Assembly (NCBI RefSeq): GCF_900166595.1
Contig: NZ_LT745763.1
Location: 3,657,333-3,721,332 of the forward strand
Source: Virgibacillus dokdonensis
GTDB taxonomy: Bacteria; Bacillota; Bacilli; Bacillales; Amphibacillaceae
Direction of reading: 5' to 3'
DNA length: 64,000 nucleotides
The stretch's first letter is position 1. Every line of letters begins with the position of its first letter. The translations under genes and the position numbers were made by a program. Shown here piece after piece: positions 26,250 to 35,502 of the stretch. A model generated the notes under the pieces. That model was given only the letters and a program-made list of their open reading frames with translations. It did no database searches and had not been told where the DNA came from.

Positions 26250-27445
26250 GGAGCTGTATCATTAATTGTACTTATTTTTACATCCTGATAGTAATAACGG
26301 ACAATATCTTGATAATTTTTTCCTTCTTTAGCCATTCCATTTGCACCATATTGACTCATGCCGATTCCATGACCAAATCCTTTGGTTGTAAAAATGAAAT
26401 GGTTATTTTTTTGTTCAATGGTAAAATCACTTGAGCGCAATTCTAGCTTTTCTCTAACTTCCCTTCCTGAAAAAGTTTGCTTTGCTAATTGCAACTGTTC
26501 TACCCGATTACTATCTGTATGCGTAGTCTCAACAGCTAAAGGAAATTGATTCGGTAAATCTACTTCTAACGCTTTTTCTAACTGCTGTATCGAAAACGTC
26601 TTTTGATCTAAATATTTCGGAGACTCCTCATCCCAATGACTCTCCACACTACGTAAATATGGAAGTTCATTTTCCCAGTAGTCTTCTGAATTCTCCGTAT
26701 AGCCGTTACTCGTAGAGAAAAAAGCAGGCGTAATTGGCGTATCTTTATAGGTTACTATTTCTCCCTTTGTTTCTGCCACCGCTTCTTTTACTTTTTTCAT
26801 TTTCCATTCAAAATCGCTCCCCCATAACTTTTGCAGCTGACCTTCATCTTTATATACCTGATGTTGCACTGTATCTGTGACATCTGATTCTTGTTTAGCT
26901 CCTCCACCATGAAGCTTTTGATTCACAATATACGTTCTCGCTGCAAGGGACTGCGCTTTTAACGCTTCTTTTTCAAATTCTGCGGGCATTTCAGAAGCGA
27001 CTACACCAACTACATATTCCTCTAAAGGTACTCCCTCTACTTTATCTACATTCGAACGCATCACTGATACCGAGAAAGGAGAGCTACCTAAATCCATATT
27101 TTGGTTGGTTGTTTCTTCACTACTTGCAATTGGGGGGGCTTTCGCTACTTTTTCATCCCCCTTGCTATAAGGAATGACAATTAATGTAGGTACTACTAAG
27201 ATAATCATCAGTAAACAAGCTAACAAAATGGCAGAAGGAATTTTCCATACATGTTGCTTTGGTCTTTTTTGTAAATAGTGCTTTTTGGGTGCAAACCAAT
27301 ATTTATTACGTGTTAGCGACTTTTTCTTGAATGGTTTTGATTGATTCTGAGATTGGTGCTTTGCTTTTAATTTTTTTAATAATAAGGCATTTCGTTTTTT
27401 CGTGTAGTTAGACCCATGTTTTTTTGAATATTTGCTAGGTTTCAT
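26231..27445 (-). CDS. spoIID: Stage II sporulation protein D (peptidoglycan lytic enzyme)
   Basis: A lytic transglycosylase that, with SpoIIM and SpoIIP, removes septal peptidoglycan so the mother cell can engulf the forespore. It has a transmembrane anchor near residues 68-92 and then the SpoIID/LytB domain, with EYVVGVVASEMPAEFEKEALKAQSLAARTY and the C-terminal GFGHGIGMSQYGANGMAKEG. The protein is 404 residues against about 343 in B. subtilis. The excess is a very basic N-terminal cytoplasmic extension of about 65 residues rich in Lys, Arg and Gln. The start is supported by AAGGGGG 6 bases before the ATG, so the extension is likely translated. Confidence 0.95.
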   Translation of the reverse strand: MKPSKYSKKHGSNYTKKRNALLLKKLKAKHQSQNQSKPFKKKSLTRNKYWFAPKKHYLQKRPKQHVWKIPSAILLACLLMIILVVPTLIVIPYSKGDEKVAKAPPIASSEETTNQNMDLGSSPFSVSVMRSNVDKVEGVPLEEYVVGVVASEMPAEFEKEALKAQSLAARTYIVNQKLHGGGAKQESDVTDTVQHQVYKDEGQLQKLWGSDFEWKMKKVKEAVAETKGEIVTYKDTPITPAFFSTSNGYTENSEDYWENELPYLRSVESHWDEESPKYLDQKTFSIQQLEKALEVDLPNQFPLAVETTHTDSNRVEQLQLAKQTFSGREVREKLELRSSDFTIEQKNNHFIFTTKGFGHGIGMSQYGANGMAKEGKNYQDIVRYYYQDVKISTINDTAPTLVAK

Positions 27446-27837
27446 TGCCTACCCCCTTCAACATCACTTCAATCTAGCAGTCCTATTAAGATATATATAC
27501 ACGACTTCTTCTATGTAGAACTAAAAATGTAGAAAAAATTGACTGTTGCCAAGCCTTTAATGACGATAAAATGCCTTCGTTTTTCTATACAACCCTTTAG
27601 GTTTTATGCTCTCCTAAAGGAACAAAGGCTTGGGGCGCCCGGTTAGCAACATAGCGAGTGGAACGAAGCAACTAAAGTTTTAGGAATCATGGTGAGGCGG
27701 TGTTGCACGAACCGATGATGACTTATCGTAGGGCGATTCGTGAAGTCGCCTAGTTGCTGGGCGCTGGAGCCGGACGTGGCTAAATAACTTAGTAAGTTTA
27801 TCCACAGCTGAAAAATTTTATGATTTCCTAGACCATG
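27446..27837. other. Spacer with a decayed short repeat and long repeat copy 2
   Basis: Between the dpp operon terminator and spoIID. A diverged short repeat occupies roughly 27531-27619 and runs directly into the long repeat. Confidence 0.75.
27620..27833 (+). repeat. Long structured intergenic repeat, copy 2
   Basis: Same layout as copy 1, with a handful of substitutions and small indels. The GGCGA/TCGCC and AGCC/GGCT hairpins and the DnaA box (27798-27806) are intact. The 76-codon frame readable across it on the minus strand is an accident of the repeat. Confidence 0.9.
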
Positions 27838-27891
27838 AAAAAAAGACATTCCGTAATAGCCGTTTTTTATCATCTACTACGGAATGTCTTT
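27838..27891 (-). terminator. dpp operon terminator
   Basis: AAAGACATTCCGTA and TACGGAATGTCTTT pair perfectly with a 22-base loop. The minus strand then has seven T residues. It ends the operon about 30 bases after its last stop codon. Confidence 0.92.
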
Positions 27892-27921
27892 CGGCTACAT
27901 AATTGCAATAACTACAAAACT

Positions 27922-28881
27922 TTATGAATAAAGATGGCAGGCAACAAAGTGCTCTGGTGTTATTTCTCGAAATTGCGGTTTTTGTTGCTCACAAATACGC
28001 ATAGCCATTGGACATCGCGTACGAAACACACATCCGCTCGGCGGGTTAATCGGACTTGGGAGTTCACCTTGCAATATAATTCGTTCTCGCTTTTCTTCGA
28101 CTTCTGGATCTGGAATAGGGATTGCAGACAATAGCGCCTTTGTATACGGGTGGTAGGGATGGTCATATAGCTGTTCTGATTTTGTAAGTTCGATTAAATT
28201 CCCTAAGTACATGACGCCAATTCGATCAGAAATTTGCTTCACCATCGATAAATCATGGGCAATAAATAAAAACGTTAATCCTTTTTCATATTGAATTTTC
28301 TTTAATAAATTGACGACTTGCGCCTGTATGGAAACATCCAAAGCCGAAATTGGTTCATCTGCAATAATGAACTCTGGATTTAAAGCGAGCGCCCTTGCAA
28401 TACCTATACGCTGCCTTTGACCGCCACTGAATTCATGAGGATAACGATTAGCATGATCCCGCTGTAAACCTACCTCTTCTAATAATTGGTATACTCGTTC
28501 TTTTATTTCCTTCTTATGTCGATACAAACGATGTATTTCCATTGGCTCAGAGATAATTTCCTGTACAGTAGATCGAGGGTTTAATGAGGCATACGGATCT
28601 TGAAAAATCATTTGCATTTTTTTATGCAACTTGAATCTATCATTTTCTTTTAAACCATGAATATCCTTCCCGTCGTACAAGACTTCTCCAGCTGTCTTAT
28701 GGTATAAACCGAGAATGGTTCGCCCAATCGTAGATTTACCACAACCCGACTCCCCTACTAAGCCAAATGTCTCTCCTTCGCTTATTTGAAACGATACATC
28801 ATTGACAGCCTGTAGCGTCTGGTTTCTGTTCACTTCAAAAAATTTCTTCAGACGGTTTACTTCGAGAATTGCTTTTGCCAT
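27922..28881 (-). CDS. Oligopeptide ABC transporter ATPase (DppF/YkfD-like)
   Basis: One of the two nucleotide-binding subunits of a peptide importer, 319 residues. It has Walker A GESGCGKST near residue 48, the signature FSGGQRQRIGIARAL, Walker B FIIADEPISALD and the C-terminal oligopeptide-transporter extension with the cysteine-containing GCVFRTRCPMA stretch that binds an iron-sulfur cluster in related proteins. The start at 28881 gives MAKAILEVNRLKKFF; the 47-base overlap with the preceding gene would be longer with upstream starts. Position after the NlpC/P60 gene equals ykfD in the B. subtilis dpp-ykf operon. Confidence 0.92.
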   Translation of the reverse strand: MAKAILEVNRLKKFFEVNRNQTLQAVNDVSFQISEGETFGLVGESGCGKSTIGRTILGLYHKTAGEVLYDGKDIHGLKENDRFKLHKKMQMIFQDPYASLNPRSTVQEIISEPMEIHRLYRHKKEIKERVYQLLEEVGLQRDHANRYPHEFSGGQRQRIGIARALALNPEFIIADEPISALDVSIQAQVVNLLKKIQYEKGLTFLFIAHDLSMVKQISDRIGVMYLGNLIELTKSEQLYDHPYHPYTKALLSAIPIPDPEVEEKRERIILQGELPSPINPPSGCVFRTRCPMAMRICEQQKPQFREITPEHFVACHLYS

Positions 28882-29833
28882 TTTCGATCGTTTCCTCCTC
28901 CTGCCAGTAGCGCCTAGCCGCACATAACTCCGTTTCATACATCGTATTCGCAAGTCTGATTTGTTCAATTCCCTTTCCCGTTTGTGGGGCATGTAGCATT
29001 TCTCCGTTACCAGAATAAATACCTACATGATGTATCCTTCCTTTCCCATTTTCATAAGCAAAGAAAAGTAAATCACCAGGTAGTATCCTATCTAGCGGAA
29101 CTTTGATTCCACCTTTTACTTGATCGCCTGCATCTCTAGCAATTTGATATCCATTCGCTTTATGCGTAGCGTAGGCTAAACCTGAACAATCATAACCGTA
29201 AGCGCTCATCCCGCCCCATAAATAGTCAAGCCCTATGTAAGATTTAGCAACAGCTACAATGGACTCCCCATTACTATGGGGGATACCGTCTGCGTTTGAA
29301 AATAACTCTATATCTTGTGTATTAACATATCCGTTACCATGTGGTGTTACTACAGATGTCGTAGAACCATGATGTCTTTTTACTGGTAAAATGGTTAAAT
29401 AACTTAAGTGTATAAAGGATTCATTATGAATAGTTAACGGAGCAAAAGGAGATCGAACGATAGCACCTATAGGCTGAAGCCAGTCTTGATTAGAAATTTG
29501 TTTGAGTTGGCAAGCAGGCACCCAACCTGGATAACCTCTTCTATCTTTATGTGACGGCTGAGTAGGTATAATAACATGAGCCCAATCACCAGCCCACTCC
29601 GTTACTAGTACTTGTTCGCCATACAGCAATTGTGTTTGAATACGATTTTCCACGCATAATGCCAGTTTTTCAGTATAATCTAATTGCTTCACCCACTGAT
29701 CTACATGTGCAGGGTTATGAATCGCTAATGCATCTATTCTTCTAGCACATAATGGCTCTGTCCAAACCGTAGCAACAGAAACACAGGTTACATACAGTTC
29801 ATTTGTTATTTTCCCGTACATTTGCTGACTCAC
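28835..29833 (-). CDS. NlpC/P60 gamma-D-glutamyl-L-diamino acid endopeptidase (YkfC-like)
   Basis: A cytoplasmic cysteine peptidase of family C40 that cleaves murein-derived L-Ala-gamma-D-Glu-diamino acid peptides. The 332 residues comprise N-terminal SH3-like domains (about 1-200) and a C-terminal catalytic domain with the nucleophile in YGYDCSGLAYATH and the histidines in RIHHVGIYSG and EMLHAPQ. The start is GTG at 29833, preceded by AGGAGGG at 6 bases. No signal peptide is present, consistent with intracellular recycling like YkfC. In B. subtilis ykfA and ykfB come first; they are absent here, leaving dppE directly upstream. Confidence 0.88.
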   Translation of the reverse strand: MSQQMYGKITNELYVTCVSVATVWTEPLCARRIDALAIHNPAHVDQWVKQLDYTEKLALCVENRIQTQLLYGEQVLVTEWAGDWAHVIIPTQPSHKDRRGYPGWVPACQLKQISNQDWLQPIGAIVRSPFAPLTIHNESFIHLSYLTILPVKRHHGSTTSVVTPHGNGYVNTQDIELFSNADGIPHSNGESIVAVAKSYIGLDYLWGGMSAYGYDCSGLAYATHKANGYQIARDAGDQVKGGIKVPLDRILPGDLLFFAYENGKGRIHHVGIYSGNGEMLHAPQTGKGIEQIRLANTMYETELCAARRYWQEEETIENGKSNSRSKPSEEIF

Positions 29834-29928
29834 TATTGACCCTCCTATTTTATAAAGTGAACCCTCCATGAGTGGTGTTTTCTTTCGCAATCCACACATT
29901 ATTTAGTAGCAGCTCAAACTTCCACCAT

Positions 29929-30016
29929 AAAACTTGGCTTGTCGCCAAGTTTTATGGCAAAAGCTGTAGTTTTTCTTATATTATAAACCTTTAAACCTTT
30001 TATACTTTCCTATAGT
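29929..30016 (+). repeat. Short intergenic repeat (95-bp family)
   Basis: Copy with hairpin CTTGGC-TTGTC-GCCAAG, TTTTTCTTATATTATAAACC and TTTATACTTTCCTATAGT. A fragment of a second hairpin half follows to about 30060. It splits dppE from the ykfC-like gene and could attenuate transcription of the last two genes. Confidence 0.88.
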
Positions 30017-30096
30017 ATTAGAAAAACTTTGGCTATCATAAGCAAAAGCTCCTTGACAAGAGCCATGTTGGTTTTCTTAATACCCCCCTTACGTAG

Positions 30097-31722
30097 CTAT
30101 TGCTTATCGGCATACTTTAAATCCAGATACCCTACTGGATGGCGAAGTATGTTTGTTACACCTTCTTGTAATACTTCTACCTGATTATAATAACGAACTG
30201 GAAATAACGGCATTTCTTCTGCTAATAGCTTTTCTGCCTCATACATATATTCCCAACGTTTCGCTTCATCCGCTTGTGATTTTGCATGGACAATTAATTT
30301 ATCATACTGTTCATTGGACCAGCCTGTGCGATTCATATATGATCCAGTAATAAAGCTTTCAAGGAAATTAACTGGATCAGCGTAATCGTATAAAAAGGAG
30401 CTTCTCGATAATTGATGATTTAAAGCCTTTTGATCTTCTAAGAAAACATTCCATTCTGTATTTTCAAGCTCTACATCGACACCAATATTCTCACTAAGCA
30501 TTCCTTGAATTGCTTCAGCTACTTCTTTATTTAAATCGCTTGTATTATAGGATAAAGTAACCGTAGGCAGTTCATCATAGCCCTCTTCTTTCATCCCTTT
30601 TTCTAAAAGCTGCTTTGCTTCCTCAGGATCAAATGAGACGAGATCGCCATTTACATCTCGGAAGTCTTCGCTGCTAGGGTTGGTAAACCCAGGAGATATA
30701 TAACCATAAGCAGGCTTCACTTTATTTTTCACCACATATTCTGCAATATTATCTTGATCTACTGCTAACGCAAAAGCTTTTCTTATGTGCTTATTTTGAA
30801 AAGGCTCTTCTGTAACATTAAAGCGGAAAAACTCTAATCCTCCTTGGTCAACAATCTGCACATTATCTCCATCAATTATCTGATCGGATAATTCTGCAGG
30901 GATTTGGGCTGAATCTAACTCTCCTCGTTCAAACATTTGATATTCCGTATTCGTATCATTGACCATCGCCCAATGCACGCCGTCTAAGCTTACACTGTCT
31001 GCATCCCAGTATACATCATTTTTCGTAAATATCATTTCATTATCATGTTCCCAAAATTCCAGCTTAAATGGCCCATTACCTACAAATGATTCTGCTTCAG
31101 TATGCCATTCTGGATTTTCTGCAGCCACTTGATGGTTCACTGGAAAAAAGGCAGGATTGGTTAGTACATGTAAGAAAAATCCAGTCGGGTTTTCCAATTC
31201 AACTTCTAGCGTTTTTTCATCAACTGCGGTAATTCCTAAATCTTCTGTAGAACCTTCCCCGCTGTTAAATGCTTCTCCCCCTTTGATAAAGTAACCTAGA
31301 AATCCAGCAGATGAGCCTGTTTCTGGATTTAATAAACGCTCCCACGCATAGATGAAATCTTCAGCCACAACTGGATCGCCATTAGACCAGTTCGCATCCT
31401 CACGTAAATAGAATGTGTATGTGGTACCATCTTCTGAAACATCCCATTTTTCCGCAACTGCAGGTTGTGGTGTATGATCTTCACCGAGTCGCGTGAGCCC
31501 TTCCATTAAGTTGTTTAACGCATTCCAAGAAACATTATCAAAACCTATTGCTGGGTCAAAAGATGTTGGCTCTTCTCCGTTATTAAGTTGAAGAATTTTT
31601 TCATCTCCTGCCTTCTCTCCCTCTCCATTCTCATCTTCTGTACCAGTACTCTCATTTGCCGTACAAGCAGCTAAAACAAGAAACACCAAAACTCCCATTA
31701 AGTAAAGCAACCCTTTCTTCAT
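30097..31722 (-). CDS. dppE: Peptide-binding lipoprotein of the dipeptide/murein-peptide importer (DppE)
   Basis: An extracellular solute-binding protein (SBP family 5) that captures di- or tripeptides for the Dpp importer. It is 541 residues with a lipoprotein signal and lipobox LAAC (Cys20). The family segments NNGEEPTSFDPAIGFD, EDGTTYTFYLREDANWSNGDPV and DFIYAWERLLNP appear in order. B. subtilis DppE binds the cell-wall tripeptide L-Ala-gamma-D-Glu-mesoDap, in line with the neighbouring DppA and YkfC-like enzymes. It follows dppD by 15 bases. Confidence 0.92.
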   Translation of the reverse strand: MKKGLLYLMGVLVFLVLAACTANESTGTEDENGEGEKAGDEKILQLNNGEEPTSFDPAIGFDNVSWNALNNLMEGLTRLGEDHTPQPAVAEKWDVSEDGTTYTFYLREDANWSNGDPVVAEDFIYAWERLLNPETGSSAGFLGYFIKGGEAFNSGEGSTEDLGITAVDEKTLEVELENPTGFFLHVLTNPAFFPVNHQVAAENPEWHTEAESFVGNGPFKLEFWEHDNEMIFTKNDVYWDADSVSLDGVHWAMVNDTNTEYQMFERGELDSAQIPAELSDQIIDGDNVQIVDQGGLEFFRFNVTEEPFQNKHIRKAFALAVDQDNIAEYVVKNKVKPAYGYISPGFTNPSSEDFRDVNGDLVSFDPEEAKQLLEKGMKEEGYDELPTVTLSYNTSDLNKEVAEAIQGMLSENIGVDVELENTEWNVFLEDQKALNHQLSRSSFLYDYADPVNFLESFITGSYMNRTGWSNEQYDKLIVHAKSQADEAKRWEYMYEAEKLLAEEMPLFPVRYYNQVEVLQEGVTNILRHPVGYLDLKYADKQ

Positions 31723-31737
31723 TACCTCTCCCCCTCG

Positions 31738-32742
31738 TTATTGGTTGGCTGTGCGAGCTAGAAGTTGTTGCGCCCGTTTGTCCTGCAGCCAGCAATCCAC
31801 TCGATGTGAACTGCTTCGTTCCGTCGTTACAGGATATACGTTATCACACACCTCCATGGCGTAAGGGCATCTCGCTGTAAACGGACACCCTTGCGGTGGC
31901 GCAAATAAATCCGGCGGTGTCCCATCAATTGGTGATAATTGCTCTTCTTTTAAATCGAGCCTTGGAACTGATTTTAGCAAACCTTTCGTATAAGGATGCT
32001 GCTGATTGTAAAATATGTCACGCTTTGTTCCCGTTTCAATTATTTTTCCTGCATACATAACTGCAATTCGATCGGCTATTTTAGCCACAACCCCTAAGTC
32101 ATGCGTAATTAGAATAATAGATACACCTGTTTTTGCTTGAATTGTCGTAAATAATTCTAAAATTTGTGCTTGAATGGTTACATCCAAAGCCGTTGTAGGC
32201 TCATCAGCAATTAATAACTCTGGCTCACAAATTAAAGCCATAGCGATCACAATTCTTTGCCGCATCCCTCCACTAAATTGGTGTGGATATTGCTTTAACC
32301 GTTCCTTAGGGTTTGGTATCCCAACTAAATGCATCATTTCTAAAGCTTTGGAGGTAGCTGTTTCTCCGCGAATGGATTGATGCTCCTGCAATCCTTCCAT
32401 AAGCTGCGTGCCAATAGTTAGCGTAGGATTTAATGCTGTCATTGGATCTTGGAAAATCATCGATATATCCACACCACGAATCGATCGCATCTGTTTTTCG
32501 GTATAATGAGTTATCTCATTGCCCTTAAATATTACCTTGCCTCTAGCAATTTTTCCTGGCGGTTCTGGAATCAGTTGCATAATCGCTTGTGAGGTGACGC
32601 TCTTCCCGCAACCTGACTCTCCAACAATTGCTAGTGTTTCCCCTTTATTCAAATAAAAATCCACACCTCGAACGGCTTTAATTGTCCCACCATACGTCGA
32701 AAAAATTACATGTAAATCTTGTACCTCAAGTAGTCTCTCCAT
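31738..32742 (-). CDS. dppD: Dipeptide ABC transporter ATPase DppD
   Basis: Nucleotide-binding subunit of the Dpp importer, 334 residues. It carries Walker A GESGCGKSV, signature QFSGGMRQRIVIAMAL, Walker B LLIADEPTTALD and switch histidine LITHDLG, plus the C-terminal extension with GCPFTARCPYAMEVC. It would pair with the second ATPase encoded at the operon end. It lies 8 bases after dppC. Confidence 0.93.
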   Translation of the reverse strand: MERLLEVQDLHVIFSTYGGTIKAVRGVDFYLNKGETLAIVGESGCGKSVTSQAIMQLIPEPPGKIARGKVIFKGNEITHYTEKQMRSIRGVDISMIFQDPMTALNPTLTIGTQLMEGLQEHQSIRGETATSKALEMMHLVGIPNPKERLKQYPHQFSGGMRQRIVIAMALICEPELLIADEPTTALDVTIQAQILELFTTIQAKTGVSIILITHDLGVVAKIADRIAVMYAGKIIETGTKRDIFYNQQHPYTKGLLKSVPRLDLKEEQLSPIDGTPPDLFAPPQGCPFTARCPYAMEVCDNVYPVTTERSSSHRVDCWLQDKRAQQLLARTANQ

Positions 32743-32750
32743 CTACTCAC

Positions 32751-33716
32751 CTACTTTCTCAGCTTTGGATCAAGTGCATCCTGAAGCCCATCCCCTAATA
32801 CATTAAATGCAAACATCGTAAAAGAAATGAAGAATGCTGGAAAAAATAATGTCCACCAATGTCCAGATAAGATTGCCCCTAACGAATCATTTGCCATCAC
32901 TCCCCAGCTTGCAAATGGGGCTTGAATCCCAAGTCCAAGAAAACTTAAAAACGCTTCTGCAAAAATCGCACTTGGAACTGTTAACGTCATTTGCACAATA
33001 ATTGGCCCCATTGTATTCGGTAATAAGTTTTTACGAATAATCCGTGCTGTCTTCGCACCAAATGACCTAGAAGCAAGCACAAACTCATAATTTTTGATTT
33101 GCAATACTTGCCCACGTACAATTCTTGCCATTCCTACCCAACCTGTAACGGTTAAAGCGAGAATAATAGTACCTAAGCTGGGGCCTAAAACGACGAGTAA
33201 TAAAATAACGACTAACAAATAAGGAAGACCATATAACACTTCAATAATCCGCATCATAATATTATCCGTACGTCCTCCTTTATATCCGGACAAGCCACCA
33301 TAAATAATCCCAATGGTAAAATCAATAAGTGCTGCCATTAAGCCGACAAATAATGAAATACGTGCTCCATACCATGTACGAGTAAACACATCCCTCCCAC
33401 CACTATCCGTTCCAAACCAATGTTCTAAAGAAGGTGGCTGATACTGATTCGGTAGATCTTGTTTGTTTACTTCATACGGTGATAATAAAGGTGCGAATAT
33501 TGCGAAAACAGTAAGTAAAACCAAGAACACCAACCCCGTCATTGCTAACTTATTTTTCACTAATCTTCGCGAAGCATCTTTCCAATACGATAAAGATGGT
33601 CTTGATACCGTTTCTAACGCTTTCGCATCCCGCTCTTTCCAAGAAAACCATTCATTTGGTATTTCCGAATGAGAAGTTGGCTTCTTTCCTGTTTGGTCTG
33701 TCACATTTATTTTCAT
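32751..33716 (-). CDS. dppC: Dipeptide ABC transporter permease DppC
   Basis: A membrane subunit of 321 residues with six predicted helices. A long cytoplasmic N-terminal region (1-55) precedes TM1 at about residues 58-78. The extracellular loop YQPPSLEHWFGTDSGGRDVFTR and the ATPase-coupling loop EAFLSFLGLGIQAPFASWG are typical of OppC/DppC proteins. Its start overlaps the stop of dppB by 4 bases. Confidence 0.93.
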   Translation of the reverse strand: MKINVTDQTGKKPTSHSEIPNEWFSWKERDAKALETVSRPSLSYWKDASRRLVKNKLAMTGLVFLVLLTVFAIFAPLLSPYEVNKQDLPNQYQPPSLEHWFGTDSGGRDVFTRTWYGARISLFVGLMAALIDFTIGIIYGGLSGYKGGRTDNIMMRIIEVLYGLPYLLVVILLLVVLGPSLGTIILALTVTGWVGMARIVRGQVLQIKNYEFVLASRSFGAKTARIIRKNLLPNTMGPIIVQMTLTVPSAIFAEAFLSFLGLGIQAPFASWGVMANDSLGAILSGHWWTLFFPAFFISFTMFAFNVLGDGLQDALDPKLRK

Positions 33717-34648
33717 TCTCTCCCGCCTTTCTTATGCAGCTTAATACGCGGGTCTAATATGCCATAGGCAATATCAACGAGAAATAGCATCACAATTAAA
33801 AAAGTGCTGTAAAATACTGTCGTTCCCATAATAACAGGATAATCACGCTGATTGATACTTTCTACAAAATACTTCCCCATTCCGGGAATAGCAAATATTT
33901 TCTCAATAACAAACGTGCCTGTTAATATTCCTGCCAGTAAGGTTCCCATAATGGTAACCACAGGCATTAACGCATTTCTTAAAGCATGCTTGCAAATAAT
34001 CTTCCACGGTGCTAACCCCTTAGCTCTAGCCATTTTAATATAGTCCTGTGTTAACACCTCAAGCATTGTTGACCTTGTGAGCCTTGCGATAATCGCCATT
34101 GGCCCTGTTGCAAGTGCTGTAACGGGTAAAATCATATGTGCGGGACTTAACCATCTTGCAACTGGAAACCATTCTATATTCACTGCCAATTGCTGAATAA
34201 GCAAGGTAGCTAGTACAAAATTGGGAATGGATATACCTAACACAGCAAAACCCATGGCTACGTAATCAATAAGCTGATTATGCTTTAACGCTGCAAACAC
34301 ACCTAACGTTATGCCAGATAATACGGCGACAATAATAGTAATTATTCCCAGTTCCAAAGAAATGGGAAAACCGCGGCCAAGCATTTCATTGACCGTTTGT
34401 GATGGCTGTTTAATCGATGGGCCAAAATCAAACGTAACAATCGATTTTAAATAAAGGACATATTGAACTATGTATGGCTCATCCAAATTATAATGTGCTT
34501 CTAAGTTTGCTTGAACGACTTCATTTGTCCCCCGTTCACTATTAAACGGAGAACCTGGTATCGTCACCATTAGAATAAACGTCAATGTAACAATTACCCA
34601 TAAAGTAACCATCATCATAAGTAAGCGCTTTCCTATATAACGTAGCAT
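33713..34648 (-). CDS. dppB: Dipeptide ABC transporter permease DppB
   Basis: A membrane subunit of 311 residues with six helices and the OppB/DppB hallmarks: LRYIGKRLLMMMVTLWVIVTLTF at the N terminus, the loop DYIKMARAKGLAPWKIICKHALRNAL that touches the ATPase, and the C-terminal ending DPRIKLHKKGGRE. It forms the channel with DppC. The gene starts 11 bases after dppA. Confidence 0.93.
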   Translation of the reverse strand: MLRYIGKRLLMMMVTLWVIVTLTFILMVTIPGSPFNSERGTNEVVQANLEAHYNLDEPYIVQYVLYLKSIVTFDFGPSIKQPSQTVNEMLGRGFPISLELGIITIIVAVLSGITLGVFAALKHNQLIDYVAMGFAVLGISIPNFVLATLLIQQLAVNIEWFPVARWLSPAHMILPVTALATGPMAIIARLTRSTMLEVLTQDYIKMARAKGLAPWKIICKHALRNALMPVVTIMGTLLAGILTGTFVIEKIFAIPGMGKYFVESINQRDYPVIMGTTVFYSTFLIVMLFLVDIAYGILDPRIKLHKKGGRE

Positions 34649-34659
34649 ACTCCACCCCC

Positions 34660-35484
34660 TTATGAGAATTTCGTCAACATGGCAAGCTCTGTCATAACAA
34701 GCATTGCCTGATATGCTTCCAGTATGTCTTTTGCTTGAAAGCGAACAACTGTTGTTCCTGCTTCTATCTTTGTACCAGGCATTAAACTAGCCCATTCCGC
34801 CTGTCCGAAATTAGCAAATTCTATTCGTAAAACAGGTTTATCGGGAGGTATAAGCGGTACAACAAGATGGCGATTTTGTACAGCTTCTGTTATCTTCTCC
34901 GTTAATAACTGCGCCGATTTTTTAGGTGTTAAGCTTTTAACAGATGACCGAGAAATCGTCTCTTTCACAGCTATAGCTGTGACATTTGGAATAAGTTCAC
35001 TTGCTTCCTTTGCTGCTTGATCATCACCTGCAACAGCTATAATGGGTACTCCATAAAAACCTGCCAAATAAGCATTTAATCCCATCTCACCAATTTCGTG
35101 ATCATTGATATACATCGTCCTTACAGCATGAATCATCGTATGAGACATAACTCCAAACGTTCCTGCTCGTGCATGATAACCGACAAATATAGCGGCATCA
35201 TACGAGGCATCTAGCCCATGCATCATGGAAAATGGCTTTACGTCACCAGTAATAAGCTGCGCATCTTCATGTAAATCCTCAATCAGTAAGTTATTCATCT
35301 TAGAATGGCTATCATTAACAATAATTTCTAAACAACCTTGGGCAATAGCCGCACGAATGACCACGTTGGCTTCTTCCGTCATCATCTTCCTGGAACGTTC
35401 ATAATTGTGCATTGATGAGGCGACGAAAGTTTCATCTGGCACCCCCGTAATTCCTTCCATATCCATAGAAACATACAGTTTCAT
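34660..35484 (-). CDS. dppA: Zinc D-aminopeptidase DppA
   Basis: A cytoplasmic, ring-forming (decameric in B. subtilis) aminopeptidase that prefers D-Ala-D-Ala and related D-peptides. It is 274 residues. The zinc ligands Asp8, Glu10, His60, His104 and Glu133 and the catalytic His115 occur at exactly the B. subtilis positions (SMDMEG, NDSHSK, VGYHARAG, MSHTM, IGEMG). As first gene of the operon it sits behind the palindromic CodY-like site, so it is expected to be derepressed when nutrients run out. It supplies D-Ala from murein peptides imported by DppBCDE. Confidence 0.96.
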   Translation of the reverse strand: MKLYVSMDMEGITGVPDETFVASSMHNYERSRKMMTEEANVVIRAAIAQGCLEIIVNDSHSKMNNLLIEDLHEDAQLITGDVKPFSMMHGLDASYDAAIFVGYHARAGTFGVMSHTMIHAVRTMYINDHEIGEMGLNAYLAGFYGVPIIAVAGDDQAAKEASELIPNVTAIAVKETISRSSVKSLTPKKSAQLLTEKITEAVQNRHLVVPLIPPDKPVLRIEFANFGQAEWASLMPGTKIEAGTTVVRFQAKDILEAYQAMLVMTELAMLTKFS

Positions 35485-35502
35485 CTGAACATTCTCCCTA
35501 AT

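Noticed and set aside
27643..27873. 76-codon frame inside long repeat copy 2
   Set aside because: The frame is not kept in the other three copies because of small indels, so the element is non-coding.
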